The translations under genes were made by a program, and so were the position numbers. Source: Eggerthellaceae bacterium (GTDB taxonomy: Bacteria; Actinomycetota; Coriobacteriia; Coriobacteriales; Eggerthellaceae). From it: a DNA stretch of 7,854 bases. Position 1 is the stretch's first letter, and each line of letters begins with the position of its first letter. The notes beneath the pieces were generated by a model. It saw only the letters and a program-made list of their open reading frames with translations. It was not told the origin of the DNA and made no database searches. Shown in pieces: positions 1 to 4,885 of this stretch. The stretch lies in assembly GCA_900753095.1 (NCBI GenBank), contig CAADXT010000075.1:1-7854 (forward strand). Direction: 5' to 3'.

Positions 1-580
1 CCGTCGAGAACGTGCCCGAAGGCAGACCCGCCTCCACTATGAGCGTCGCACGAGCCAAGCCCGCGATGATGCGGTTACGCGCCCTGAACGTATAGGGCAG
101 CGGAGGAAACTCCCAATCGCGCTCTGAAACAACTGCCCCGCCCTTGTCGACGATCTCCTGGAACAACGAGGCGTTGCGAACCGGATAGGGCACATCGCAC
201 CCACCGCCCAAAACCGCCACCGTTTTGCCACCTGCGTCAAGCGCTCCCCTATGCGCCTGGGAATCGCAGCCCAATGCCCCGCCGGAAACAACGGGAACGC
301 CCTTTGCAGCGGCCAAGCCTGCGAACTTCGCTGCAGCCGAAGAGCCGTAAGGCGTTGCCTTGCGGGCCCCAACCACCGCAAGGCCATCGTTCAAAGCATC
401 AAGGTTTCCCACCACATAGAGCGTCTTAGGCGGATCGGGAATTCCCATCAAAGAATCGGGATAACCGTTTGCCCCTCTTCTCAGGGCATAGCGAGGCCCT
501 TGAAGCTTGGTCACAGGTATGCTCGCATAGTGAGCCTTGTGGATGCGCTTCGCCTCGGTTGTCGTTGGTTCCCCTACCAT
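1..580 (-). CDS. dprA: DNA-processing protein DprA (Smf), 3' end cut by window edge
   Basis: DprA binds incoming single-stranded DNA in the cytoplasm and loads RecA on it during natural transformation. The first 193 residues are present and the reading frame is open at base 1. Visible family blocks are YP..L..IPDPP..LY..G (residues 40-58), VVGARKATPYG (69-79), SGGALGCDSQAHRGAL (99-114), KTVAVLGGGCDVPYP (119-133), VVSE (150-153), and F.ARNRIIAGLA..TLIVEAG..SGT (165-190), which together make up most of the Rossmann-like DprA fold. Only about 39 residues precede the first block, so the N-terminal SAM-like domain found in many DprAs is largely missing. The usual GID of the central motif is GCD here. 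The start is ATG at 580, preceded by GGAGGGGG six bases upstream. It overlaps the comM stop by 7 bases, so translation is probably coupled. Identification is by motif and by position after comM; the C-terminal winged-helix region cannot be judged. Confidence 0.95.
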   Translation of the reverse strand, partial: MVGEPTTTEAKRIHKAHYASIPVTKLQGPRYALRRGANGYPDSLMGIPDPPKTLYVVGNLDALNDGLAVVGARKATPYGSSAAAKFAGLAAAKGVPVVSGGALGCDSQAHRGALDAGGKTVAVLGGGCDVPYPVRNASLFQEIVDKGGAVVSERDWEFPPLPYTFRARNRIIAGLARATLIVEAGLPSGTFST

Positions 581-2070
581 TTCAATCCCCCTCCAAAACG
601 CAGGCCGAACGCTTCTGCGACATGAGCCTCCTGCACCTGCTTCTGCTCCTCTATGTCGGCGATAGTACGCGCCAAAAGCAGCGTCTTCGCCAACGCCCGA
701 GCGCTTAGCTCTTTCGTTTCCGCCAACGAAAGGAAGAGCTCTTCCGTCGCTGGAGAAAACTGGCAAGCGTCTTTTAGGTGCCGCATGCTTTTCCTTGCCC
801 CCTTCGCGCCGGCGTCGACGCGCCTTCGGGCAAAAGCACGTGCACGCTCAACCCCCTCGCGCAGCTCAGCAGAGCTCTTTCCCGCCTCCCGCTTCAGCAG
901 CTCGCGACTGTCGCTTCGCCATACGTCGATTCGGATATCGATGCGATCGAGCAGCGGGCCTCCGATGCGGTTCTGGTACGCCTGAACCGCCGCCGGCGCG
1001 CATCTGCAGCGCCCCGCAGGGTCGCCGAAGTAGCCGCAAGGGCAAGGATTGGTTGCGGCCAAGAACTGAAACCGAGCCGGAAACGCATACGCCCCGTCAG
1101 CGCGAGTAAGCGTGATGCTGCCGCTTTCAAGGGGTTGGCGCAGGGTTTGCAGCACCGAGGCCTTGAACTCGGACAGCTCATCGAGAAACAGCACGCCGTT
1201 GTGGGCGAGCGATGCCTCCCCAGGGCGCGGCGGCGACCCTCCCCCAACAAGGCCCGCCGCCGTTGCGCTGTGATGAGGGCTCCGAAAGGGACGCTGACCG
1301 GCAAGGATGCCCGTAACGTCCTCGCCAACCACCGAATGGATCAGAGCTGACTCAAGACGCTCTTGCTCGTGCAGCTCCGGCAAGATGCTGCCGAAGCGCT
1401 GTGCGAGCATCGTTTTCCCCGAACCCGGCGGACCCACCATGATGACCCCATGACCCCCTGCCGCAGCAACCTGCAACGCGCGTTTTGCCATTTCATGCCC
1501 CAGCACCTCCGAGTAATCGCCTGACGGCCTTAAGCCGTCAAGGCAAAGCGCTGGCGCGCTGGCAAAACGAGGCTCGCGAATATGGGAAAGGCGTTCAAGC
1601 AGCTTGCAGGTGAGCCCCTCCAGCTCGATAAGCCCTTCGTCGGGGATTCCCGCAACGAGGTTCAGCCCAAGGCTCGCCGCACAGCGCTGATACGCCAGCA
1701 TGCCCGCCGAGCAGCGCACGCCGCCGCCAAGGGAAAGCTCGCCTACCACCAAGGCATCGCGTATGGCCTCTGGGTCGATCTGCCCCGTTGCCGCCAAAAT
1801 CCCCAAGGCGATGGGCAGATCGAACCCCGAACCGGTCTTTCGCAACGCACCCGGCGCCAGGTTCACCACGATCTTTTCCGTGGGCATGACAAAGCCGCTC
1901 GAACGCAAGGCCGCCTTAACGCGCTCCCGTGATTCCTGAATGGCGGCATCGGCCATGCCCACGATGGCAAATCCGGGAATACCATTCGAGATAACAACCT
2001 CGACGGAAACGGGAACGGCCTCAACCCCGCGAATGGTGGCGCTTTGCAGCGAAAAGGAACGAAACGCCAT
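574..2070 (-). CDS. comM: YifB/ComM family Mg-chelatase-like AAA+ ATPase
   Basis: A 498-residue AAA+ ATPase, the usual length for the ComM/YifB family. ComM is a hexameric helicase that extends branch migration when transforming DNA is integrated; in non-competent relatives the role is less clear. Order of domains: N-terminal ChlI-type domain (about 5-130, with SNGIPGFAIVG and the KIVVNLAPG..RK.GS.FDLPIALG block), AAA+ core (about 190-395) and C-terminal Mg-chelatase domain (about 400-490). Walker A is GPPGSGKT at 213-220 and Walker B is VLFLDE at 293-298. A Cys-rich loop NPCPCGYFGD...CRC starts at 341, followed by GPLLDRID at 371-378. The reading frame stays open 17 codons further, to 2121, but I chose ATG 2070. 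The conserved region starts right there (MAFRSFS), the gap to the yraN stop is 2 bases, and the longer form would overlap yraN by 49 bases. The ribosome site is weak (GGAACGGA), which fits coupling to yraN. Confidence 0.95.
   Translation of the reverse strand: MAFRSFSLQSATIRGVEAVPVSVEVVISNGIPGFAIVGMADAAIQESRERVKAALRSSGFVMPTEKIVVNLAPGALRKTGSGFDLPIALGILAATGQIDPEAIRDALVVGELSLGGGVRCSAGMLAYQRCAASLGLNLVAGIPDEGLIELEGLTCKLLERLSHIREPRFASAPALCLDGLRPSGDYSEVLGHEMAKRALQVAAAGGHGVIMVGPPGSGKTMLAQRFGSILPELHEQERLESALIHSVVGEDVTGILAGQRPFRSPHHSATAAGLVGGGSPPRPGEASLAHNGVLFLDELSEFKASVLQTLRQPLESGSITLTRADGAYAFPARFQFLAATNPCPCGYFGDPAGRCRCAPAAVQAYQNRIGGPLLDRIDIRIDVWRSDSRELLKREAGKSSAELREGVERARAFARRRVDAGAKGARKSMRHLKDACQFSPATEELFLSLAETKELSARALAKTLLLARTIADIEEQKQVQEAHVAEAFGLRFGGGLKW
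587..594 (-). promoter_or_regulatory. Ribosome binding site of dprA
   Basis: Minus-strand GGAGGGGG lies six bases before the ATG at 580, inside the last codons of comM. It fixes the dprA start, because in-frame extension further upstream gives residues unlike any DprA. Confidence 0.7.
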
Positions 2071-2072
2071 GG

Positions 2073-2498
2073 CTATTCCGTTCCAAACGCATTTTTGTGA
2101 AAACGCAGAAATGCACGGCATTCAGACAGAACCAAGATGGAGATAACGTCAAAGCGAACTCGCATATCGCAGCCTTCGTAAGTGGTGAGATAGCACGCTG
2201 CGATACGTTCGTAGCGCTCACGTTTTTTGGCGTCAACCGCTTCTGAGGGAAACCCCTTTTCGGCATTTGACCTCGTTTTCACCTCTACAAAGCAAAGCGA
2301 ATCGTCTTCCAGGGCGATGATGTCCGCCTCACCCGCAACGCAGGTCCAGTTTGTTTCGAGAATCTCATAGCCCTTGCGTTCCAGAAAGCGGGCAGCGGCA
2401 AGCTCGCCCCGCTTGCCCAGGGGCAGCTTCCGCTCTTCAGGCGTTGGCTCGGGAAACGGTTCCTCTTCTTTTTGCATGACTTCTTTTTCGGCAACCAT
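2073..2498 (-). CDS. yraN: YraN family (UPF0102) endonuclease-like protein
   Basis: A 141-residue protein of the UPF0102/YraN family, which has a restriction-endonuclease-like fold. Its biological role is poorly established. Visible signature: G.RGELAAARFLERKGYEILE.N (about 28-50), GEADIIA (56-62), FVEVKTR (70-76), then G.PSEAVDAKK (82-91) and RFDVISI (115-121). Glu57, Asp59, Glu72 and Lys74 give the E..D...EVK arrangement expected of a PD-(D/E)XK-type active site. The family usually begins close to the G.RGE motif. Here about 25 acidic, proline-containing residues precede it. The start is ATG 2498 because AAAGGAGG sits five bases upstream; ATG 2477 is possible but lacks such a site. It is the first gene of a compact yraN-comM-dprA group, with 2 bases between it and comM. 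Family assignment is firm, function is not. Confidence 0.9.
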   Translation of the reverse strand: MVAEKEVMQKEEEPFPEPTPEERKLPLGKRGELAAARFLERKGYEILETNWTCVAGEADIIALEDDSLCFVEVKTRSNAEKGFPSEAVDAKKRERYERIAACYLTTYEGCDMRVRFDVISILVLSECRAFLRFHKNAFGTE

Positions 2499-2503
2499 AG
2501 CAG

Positions 2504-2511
2504 CCTCCTTT
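2504..2511 (-). promoter_or_regulatory. Ribosome binding site of yraN
   Basis: Minus-strand AAAGGAGG, five bases before ATG 2498. It is one of the strongest Shine-Dalgarno matches in the window and supports the start that includes the acidic N-terminal extension. Confidence 0.8.
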
Positions 2512-2533
2512 CGGAAGGCACACTACAGGCGGC

Positions 2534-2562
2534 ATCTTACGCGCTTGGGAATATCTTGCGAA
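2534..2562 (-). promoter_or_regulatory. Possible promoter of yraN-comM-dprA
   Basis: On the minus strand TTCGCA (2562-2557) and TAAGAT (2539-2534) are separated by 17 bases, each matching four of six consensus bases. A start near 2527 would leave a leader of about 29 bases before yraN. The 163-base gap between rnhB and yraN has no clear terminator, so the downstream genes may also be read from the rnhB promoter. Weak evidence. Confidence 0.25.
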
Positions 2563-2576
2563 AGCCGTGCGAAAGC
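2557..2576. repeat. Short tandem-like direct repeat TGCGAAAGC, 11-base period
   Basis: TGCGAAAGC occurs at 2557-2565 and again at 2568-2576, so the two copies are one helical turn apart. The first copy overlaps the candidate -35 element of the yraN promoter. This is the geometry of a paired protein-binding site, but a chance repeat is not excluded. Confidence 0.4.
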
Positions 2577-2661
2577 GAAGAGAAACGGCGTTCACGCCCC
2601 CAGAGAGCAAGACCCTCGAGACAAAGCGCCCAGAGGAGATGCGAGGCAGGCAGGGAGGCTC

Positions 2662-3444
2662 TTAGCCGAACAGGGATTCCTGCAGAAAGTTCTGGCAGAA
2701 CGAAACGCGATGGATGGGGGTTAGGCCCTTTTCGGCGATAGCCTGGCGATGCCGCGCGCTGCCGTAGCCCTTCGATGAGGCAAAGTCGTAGCCTGGATAT
2801 TCGTCTTCGTAAGAGACCATCAACGCATCTCGTGAAACCTTTGCGATAAGGGAGGCAGCGGAAATGGAGGCGCATCGGGCATCGCCATGGACCACGTTCA
2901 TCTCGCGCGGATCGAGATGCAGCGGATTGCCGTCAAGCAGGACGACCTCGGGCTTCACACCCTGCGACTCTATTTCGGCGATAGCCTGGCGAAACGCCTT
3001 ACGCAGGCATGCCGTCATGCCGCATTCGTCGATCTCGGCTGGCTCGATGTTCACGATGGCCCACGCCAAAGCGCGCTCCTTTACCGTTTCGGCCAGAGCC
3101 GGCCTATGGGCTTCGCTAACCTGCTTGGAATCGTTGAGCCCCTCGATTTGCGGAGCATCCTTGCGGAGAACCACCGCGCCTACCGTGAGCGGGCCGGCAA
3201 GAGGGCCGCGCCCCACTTCATCGAGTCCTACGGTAAGGGCCCCCTTCGTTATCCGCTCCTGATATGCATACAGCTGCGCCACACGCTCACGCTCTGCCTG
3301 CTCGGCAGCCAAACGCCTCTTGGCAACGGCCAGCGCGCTCTGAACGCCCTTTCGCGTGTCGGCGCACAGCGAGCGCTCCAAAACCGCAAATTCCTCCGCC
3401 GAAGCAGCTGAAAGCCGTTTCTTGATATCGCTCACCGTTTGCAT
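2662..3444 (-). CDS. rnhB: Ribonuclease HII
   Basis: RNase HII (260 residues) cuts RNA in RNA-DNA hybrids and starts removal of single ribonucleotides from DNA. The four catalytic acids are visible: Asp75 and Glu76 in VGLDEVGRGPLAGP, Asp171 in LLDGNP, and Asp188 in HGDARCASISAASLIAKVSRD. Further conserved blocks are NDSKQVS (104-110), SKGYGSARHRQAI (224-236) and HRVSF (245-249). An N-terminal segment of about 70 residues, largely charged and probably helical, precedes the core, as in the longer Gram-positive form of the enzyme. The frame is open up to 3516, but the extra 24 residues are hydrophobic and untypical. ATG 3444 has AAGGAG five bases upstream. Downstream lie a 163-base gap and then yraN. 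Upstream lies a structured intergenic region, so rnhB probably has its own promoter. Confidence 0.96.
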   Translation of the reverse strand: MQTVSDIKKRLSAASAEEFAVLERSLCADTRKGVQSALAVAKRRLAAEQAERERVAQLYAYQERITKGALTVGLDEVGRGPLAGPLTVGAVVLRKDAPQIEGLNDSKQVSEAHRPALAETVKERALAWAIVNIEPAEIDECGMTACLRKAFRQAIAEIESQGVKPEVVLLDGNPLHLDPREMNVVHGDARCASISAASLIAKVSRDALMVSYEDEYPGYDFASSKGYGSARHRQAIAEKGLTPIHRVSFCQNFLQESLFG

Positions 3445-3449
3445 TGGCG

Positions 3450-3455
3450 CTCCTT
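3450..3455 (-). promoter_or_regulatory. Ribosome binding site of rnhB
   Basis: Minus-strand AAGGAG, five bases before ATG 3444. It decides the start against the longer open frame that reaches 3516. Confidence 0.75.
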
Positions 3456-3469
3456 CCAAACAGCCCCTA

Positions 3470-3475
3470 ATTTTA
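3470..3475 (-). promoter_or_regulatory. Possible -10 element of an rnhB promoter
   Basis: Minus-strand TAAAAT (five of six consensus bases) lies 25 bases before the rnhB ATG, which would give a start near 3463 and a leader of about 19 bases containing the AAGGAG site. No convincing -35 hexamer is found 16-18 bases upstream; the region there is only pyrimidine-rich. Confidence 0.35.
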
Positions 3476-3507
3476 CCCCAAAGCAAAAAGAAGAAGCAGA
3501 CAAACAG

Positions 3508-3524
3508 AACGCCCAAAGGGCGTT
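3508..3524. repeat. Perfect 7-bp palindrome between divergent promoter candidates
   Basis: AACGCCC (3508-3514), spacer AAA, GGGCGTT (3518-3524): a perfect 7+3+7 inverted repeat. It lies between the minus-strand rnhB -10 candidate and the plus-strand promoter candidate, and its last two bases are the first two of the plus-strand TTAACA hexamer. It could be an operator. As RNA on the minus strand it would form a hairpin, but no real U tract follows (CTGTTTG), so a terminator is unlikely. Confidence 0.5.
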
Positions 3525-3551
3525 AACAAAAGTCCGGGCATATGCCATAAA
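3523..3551 (+). promoter_or_regulatory. Plus-strand promoter candidate facing the structured region
   Basis: TTAACA (3523-3528, five of six -35 bases), a 17-base spacer and CATAAA (3546-3551, four of six -10 bases). The spacer ends in TGC, the extended -10 TGn motif. The predicted start is near 3558, the base before the long hairpin. No plus-strand protein gene follows, so if active it would drive a non-coding RNA. Confidence 0.4.
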
Positions 3552-3558
3552 ACAGCGA

Positions 3559-3659
3559 GCAGGATTCTGGCGAGTGCGGGGAAAGCGAAAGGCCCATGGG
3601 GCTGGCCTTTTGTGCCGCCCCATGGGCCTTGAGGTTTTCCTGTGCCGCCAGAGTCCTGC
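3559..3659. repeat. Long composite inverted repeat (about 39 paired positions)
   Basis: Outer arms 3559-3572 and 3646-3659 match over 14 positions with one T-G. Middle arms 3574-3584 and 3635-3645 pair over 11 positions counting four G-T; A3573 is bulged out between outer and middle arms. Inner arms 3589-3602 and 3617-3630 are a perfect 14-bp match, each containing the palindrome CCCATGGG. The 14-base apex (3603-3616) can form three more G-C pairs, GGC with GCC. The only internal loop is 4 by 4 bases (3585-3588 against 3631-3634). Such length and regularity is far beyond an ordinary terminator. Confidence 0.9.
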
Positions 3660-3684
3660 GCAGCTTCATCGCGTTTCGCGAGTC

Positions 3685-3710
3685 TTGCGCTGTTCGATAG
3701 AACAGCGCAA
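3685..3710. repeat. Perfect 11-bp hairpin with GATA loop
   Basis: Arms TTGCGCTGTTC (3685-3695) and GAACAGCGCAA (3700-3710) are exact reverse complements around a four-base loop. No T-run follows on either strand, so it is not a standard intrinsic terminator. It sits between the long hairpin and the rplS terminator. Confidence 0.8.
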
Positions 3711-3740
3711 TCAAAAAGCAGCGTCATCGCGCCTCAAGCG

Positions 3741-3773
3741 AAAAAAAGGCTCACCGATGGCGAGCCTTTTTTA
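3741..3773 (-). terminator. Intrinsic terminator of rplS, probably bidirectional
   Basis: On the minus strand GGCTCGCC-ATC-GGTGAGCC (3766-3748) forms an 8-bp stem with one G-U pair and is followed by seven T (3747-3741). It begins one base after the rplS stop codon. A-runs on the other side also give six T on the plus strand (3767-3772), so it can stop transcription from either side. In plus-strand RNA the wobble becomes an A-C mismatch, so it is tuned to rplS. Confidence 0.92.
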
Positions 3774-4121
3774 TTAGTTGAAAGCCTTTTCCTTGATCTT
3801 GGCAGCCTTACCAACCTTATCGCGGAGGTAGTAGAGCTTAGCGCGGTTAACATCACCGCGGCGGGTTACCTCGATCTTCTCGATCTTGGGAGAATGTACC
3901 GGGAAGGTACGCTCAACGCCAACGGAGAAGCTGATCTTGCGAACCGTGAAGGTTTCGCGGGAAGAAGCGCCGTGACGGCGGATTACGTCGCCCTGGAAGA
4001 CCTGGATGCGCTCGCGGTTGCCTTCCTTAATGCGGTAGTGAACCTTTACGTTGTCGCCAACGTTGAAATCTGCGACCTCAGGGTTGATCTGCTGCTGCTC
4101 GATTGCGCGGATAATATCCAT
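3774..4121 (-). CDS. rplS: 50S ribosomal protein L19
   Basis: L19 is a component of the large ribosomal subunit at the interface with the 30S subunit. The 115-residue length is standard. Family blocks are MDIIRAIEQQQI (1-12), FNVGDNVKVHYRIKEG (19-34), RIQVFQGDVIRR (38-49), RETFTVRKISF..GVERTFPVHSP (55-78) and RAKLYYLRDKVGKAAKIKEK (93-112). The frame is open up to 4181, but L19 proteins begin with the MDIIR-type segment, so I place the start at ATG 4121. It is preceded by AAGGA nine bases upstream, a slightly long spacing. The gene is flanked by a clear promoter and a terminator, so it appears to be transcribed alone. In many Gram-positive genomes lepB (signal peptidase I) lies between rplS and rnhB; none is present here. 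Confidence 0.98.
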   Translation of the reverse strand: MDIIRAIEQQQINPEVADFNVGDNVKVHYRIKEGNRERIQVFQGDVIRRHGASSRETFTVRKISFSVGVERTFPVHSPKIEKIEVTRRGDVNRAKLYYLRDKVGKAAKIKEKAFN

Positions 4122-4150
4122 GGTTTCCGTTCCTTCTATATGCTCAACAC

Positions 4151-4181
4151 TTAGTTTCACTAATAGGGTGTCTTCTGACAC
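4151..4181 (-). promoter_or_regulatory. rplS leader with two mutually exclusive hairpins
   Basis: The leader of about 60 bases starts with GTGTC-AGAA-GACAC (4181-4168), followed by TTAGT-GAA-ACTAA (4163-4151). The ACAC closing the first hairpin (4171-4168) can instead pair with GTGT at 4150-4147 and extend the second hairpin, leaving CCTA bulged. The two folds exclude each other, as in autoregulated ribosomal-protein leaders. The first palindrome could also be a protein-binding site at the start of transcription. Structure is visible, function is inferred. Confidence 0.4.
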
Positions 4182-4189
4182 AGCCGAAA

Positions 4190-4218
4190 ATTATACTGTT
4201 AACAAGACGGCCATGCAA
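4190..4218 (-). promoter_or_regulatory. Promoter of rplS
   Basis: Minus-strand TTGCAT (4218-4213), a 17-base spacer and a perfect TATAAT (4195-4190). The -35 matches only in TTG. The predicted start near 4183-4182 gives a leader of about 60 bases before ATG 4121. An A-rich stretch lies just upstream of the -35 and could act as an UP element. Confidence 0.8.
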
Positions 4219-4315
4219 GGGGTTTGTTGCTTTTTGTTGGCAAGCCCTTATCGACACCATATTCCCTCTTCTTTGGGCTGGACGTAAGAAGAAGCTGCCC
4301 AACGATGATACCAGT

Positions 4316-4873
4316 TCAGTCGCGTTCATGGGGCAGATAGTCGGCCAAATACCCTTTATCTGCCAAAGCGCGCTCGATATCGTCGAGTGCCTCTTCGCTT
4401 TCCGCCGACACCAGATGAAAATGGTAGCCCGAGGTTACCGTCATAAGCAGAGAGGAACGCCCTGTGCGCATGTCTTCGGCGAACCGGGCGATATCCTTCC
4501 TGCTTTTCAGGCCCAACGATGCCGTCACCTTGCCGTACACGCGATGGTTCACCATGACGTCTTCCACCGTGCCGCCCAAATCGACGATAGTCTCAAGCTC
4601 GTCTACCGTCTGCTCTTCGCCGTGGCGCACTTTGAACCTTCTGGAACAGGAATCGGTCCCCTTCCGGGAAGCCAGCACATACCCGCGGTTTGTGGCCACG
4701 ATGTCGTGGCCATTCGCGCGCAAAAGGGCGATGTCCTGTACGATGACCTGCCTGCTTACCCCCAACTCCTTCGCCAAGGCCGTTCCCGACAGCGGCTTTT
4801 CTGAAGCTTCAAGCTCGGAAACGATACGCCCCCGTCGCGCTTGCGCGCTTGTTGTGGCCTCGTCTTTGCTCAT
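4316..4873 (-). CDS. niaR: NiaR (YrxA) niacin-responsive transcriptional repressor
   Basis: A 185-residue repressor that senses nicotinic acid and shuts down NAD synthesis and niacin uptake genes. An N-terminal HTH_11 domain (about 12-65, helix-turn-helix around LSGTALAKELGVSRQVIVQD) is followed by a 3H domain (about 80-180). His84 (VRH), His110 (VNHRVYG) and His151/His153 (YHFHLVSA) are the named histidines. Spacing of His84, Glu92, His151 and His153 equals that of the nickel ligands I recall for Thermotoga NiaR (His79, Glu87, His146, His148). The start is ATG 4873, with AAGGAG five bases upstream; GTG 4879 would sit directly on that site and is rejected. It lies 12 bases after nadC as last gene of the operon, so it probably represses its own transcription together with nadABC. 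No clear terminator follows. Confidence 0.93.
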   Translation of the reverse strand: MSKDEATTSAQARRGRIVSELEASEKPLSGTALAKELGVSRQVIVQDIALLRANGHDIVATNRGYVLASRKGTDSCSRRFKVRHGEEQTVDELETIVDLGGTVEDVMVNHRVYGKVTASLGLKSRKDIARFAEDMRTGRSSLLMTVTSGYHFHLVSAESEEALDDIERALADKGYLADYLPHERD

Positions 4874-4878
4874 AGCCA

Positions 4879-4884
4879 CTCCTT
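4879..4884 (-). promoter_or_regulatory. Ribosome binding site of niaR
   Basis: Minus-strand AAGGAG, five bases before ATG 4873 and just past the nadC stop codon. It rules out the GTG at 4879, whose G is the last base of this site. Confidence 0.75.
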
Positions 4885-4885
4885 G

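Larger units (their letters stand above)
3558..3773 (+). ncRNA. Candidate small RNA with long hairpin, antisense to gene direction
   Basis: This describes the gene-free stretch between rnhB and rplS. A plus-strand transcript starting near 3558 would contain, in order, a long composite hairpin (3559-3659), a small 5-bp hairpin TCGCG-TTT-CGCGA (3669-3681), a perfect 11-bp hairpin with GATA loop (3685-3710), a single-stranded A-rich linker, and the terminator stem (3748-3766) followed by six U (3767-3772). The length would be about 215 nt. The only plus-strand open frame across it (3439-3777) has no ribosome site or recognisable family. The long hairpin lacks the apical motif of SRP RNA, the large central bubble of 6S RNA and the C-rich loops of actinobacterial 6C RNA. 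I do not recognise it. It could instead be a degenerate mobile palindrome or simply 3' structure beyond rplS. Confidence 0.35.

Noticed and set aside
251..1350. Long plus-strand reading frames opposite dprA and comM
   Set aside because: They are antisense shadows of well-supported genes in GC-rich sequence, with low-complexity Arg/Ala-rich translations.
2071..2121. Longer ComM form starting at 2121
   Set aside because: It would overlap yraN by 49 bases, and the added residues do not match the family, which begins at the MAFRSFS segment.
2587..2598. GGCGT-TC-ACGCC palindrome in the rnhB-yraN gap as a terminator
   Set aside because: The two-base loop is too small for a normal hairpin and no T tract follows.
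3553..3664. CAGC flanking both ends of the long hairpin as a target-site duplication
   Set aside because: Only four bases, not placed symmetrically to the arm ends. Too short to claim an insertion.
3439..3777. 112-residue plus-strand reading frame across the rnhB-rplS gap
   Set aside because: It covers the hairpins and terminator, starts inside rnhB, has no ribosome site and its translation resembles no family. The region looks structured, not coding.
4273..4302. TTGGGC/GCCCAA inverted repeat just after niaR as an operon terminator
   Set aside because: A 6-bp stem with an 18-base loop and no T-run afterwards on the minus strand. The operon's 3' end therefore remains unclear.
4144..4329. 61-residue minus-strand reading frame between niaR and rplS
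   Set aside because: It runs through the rplS promoter and leader, has no ribosome site of its own and no recognisable motif.
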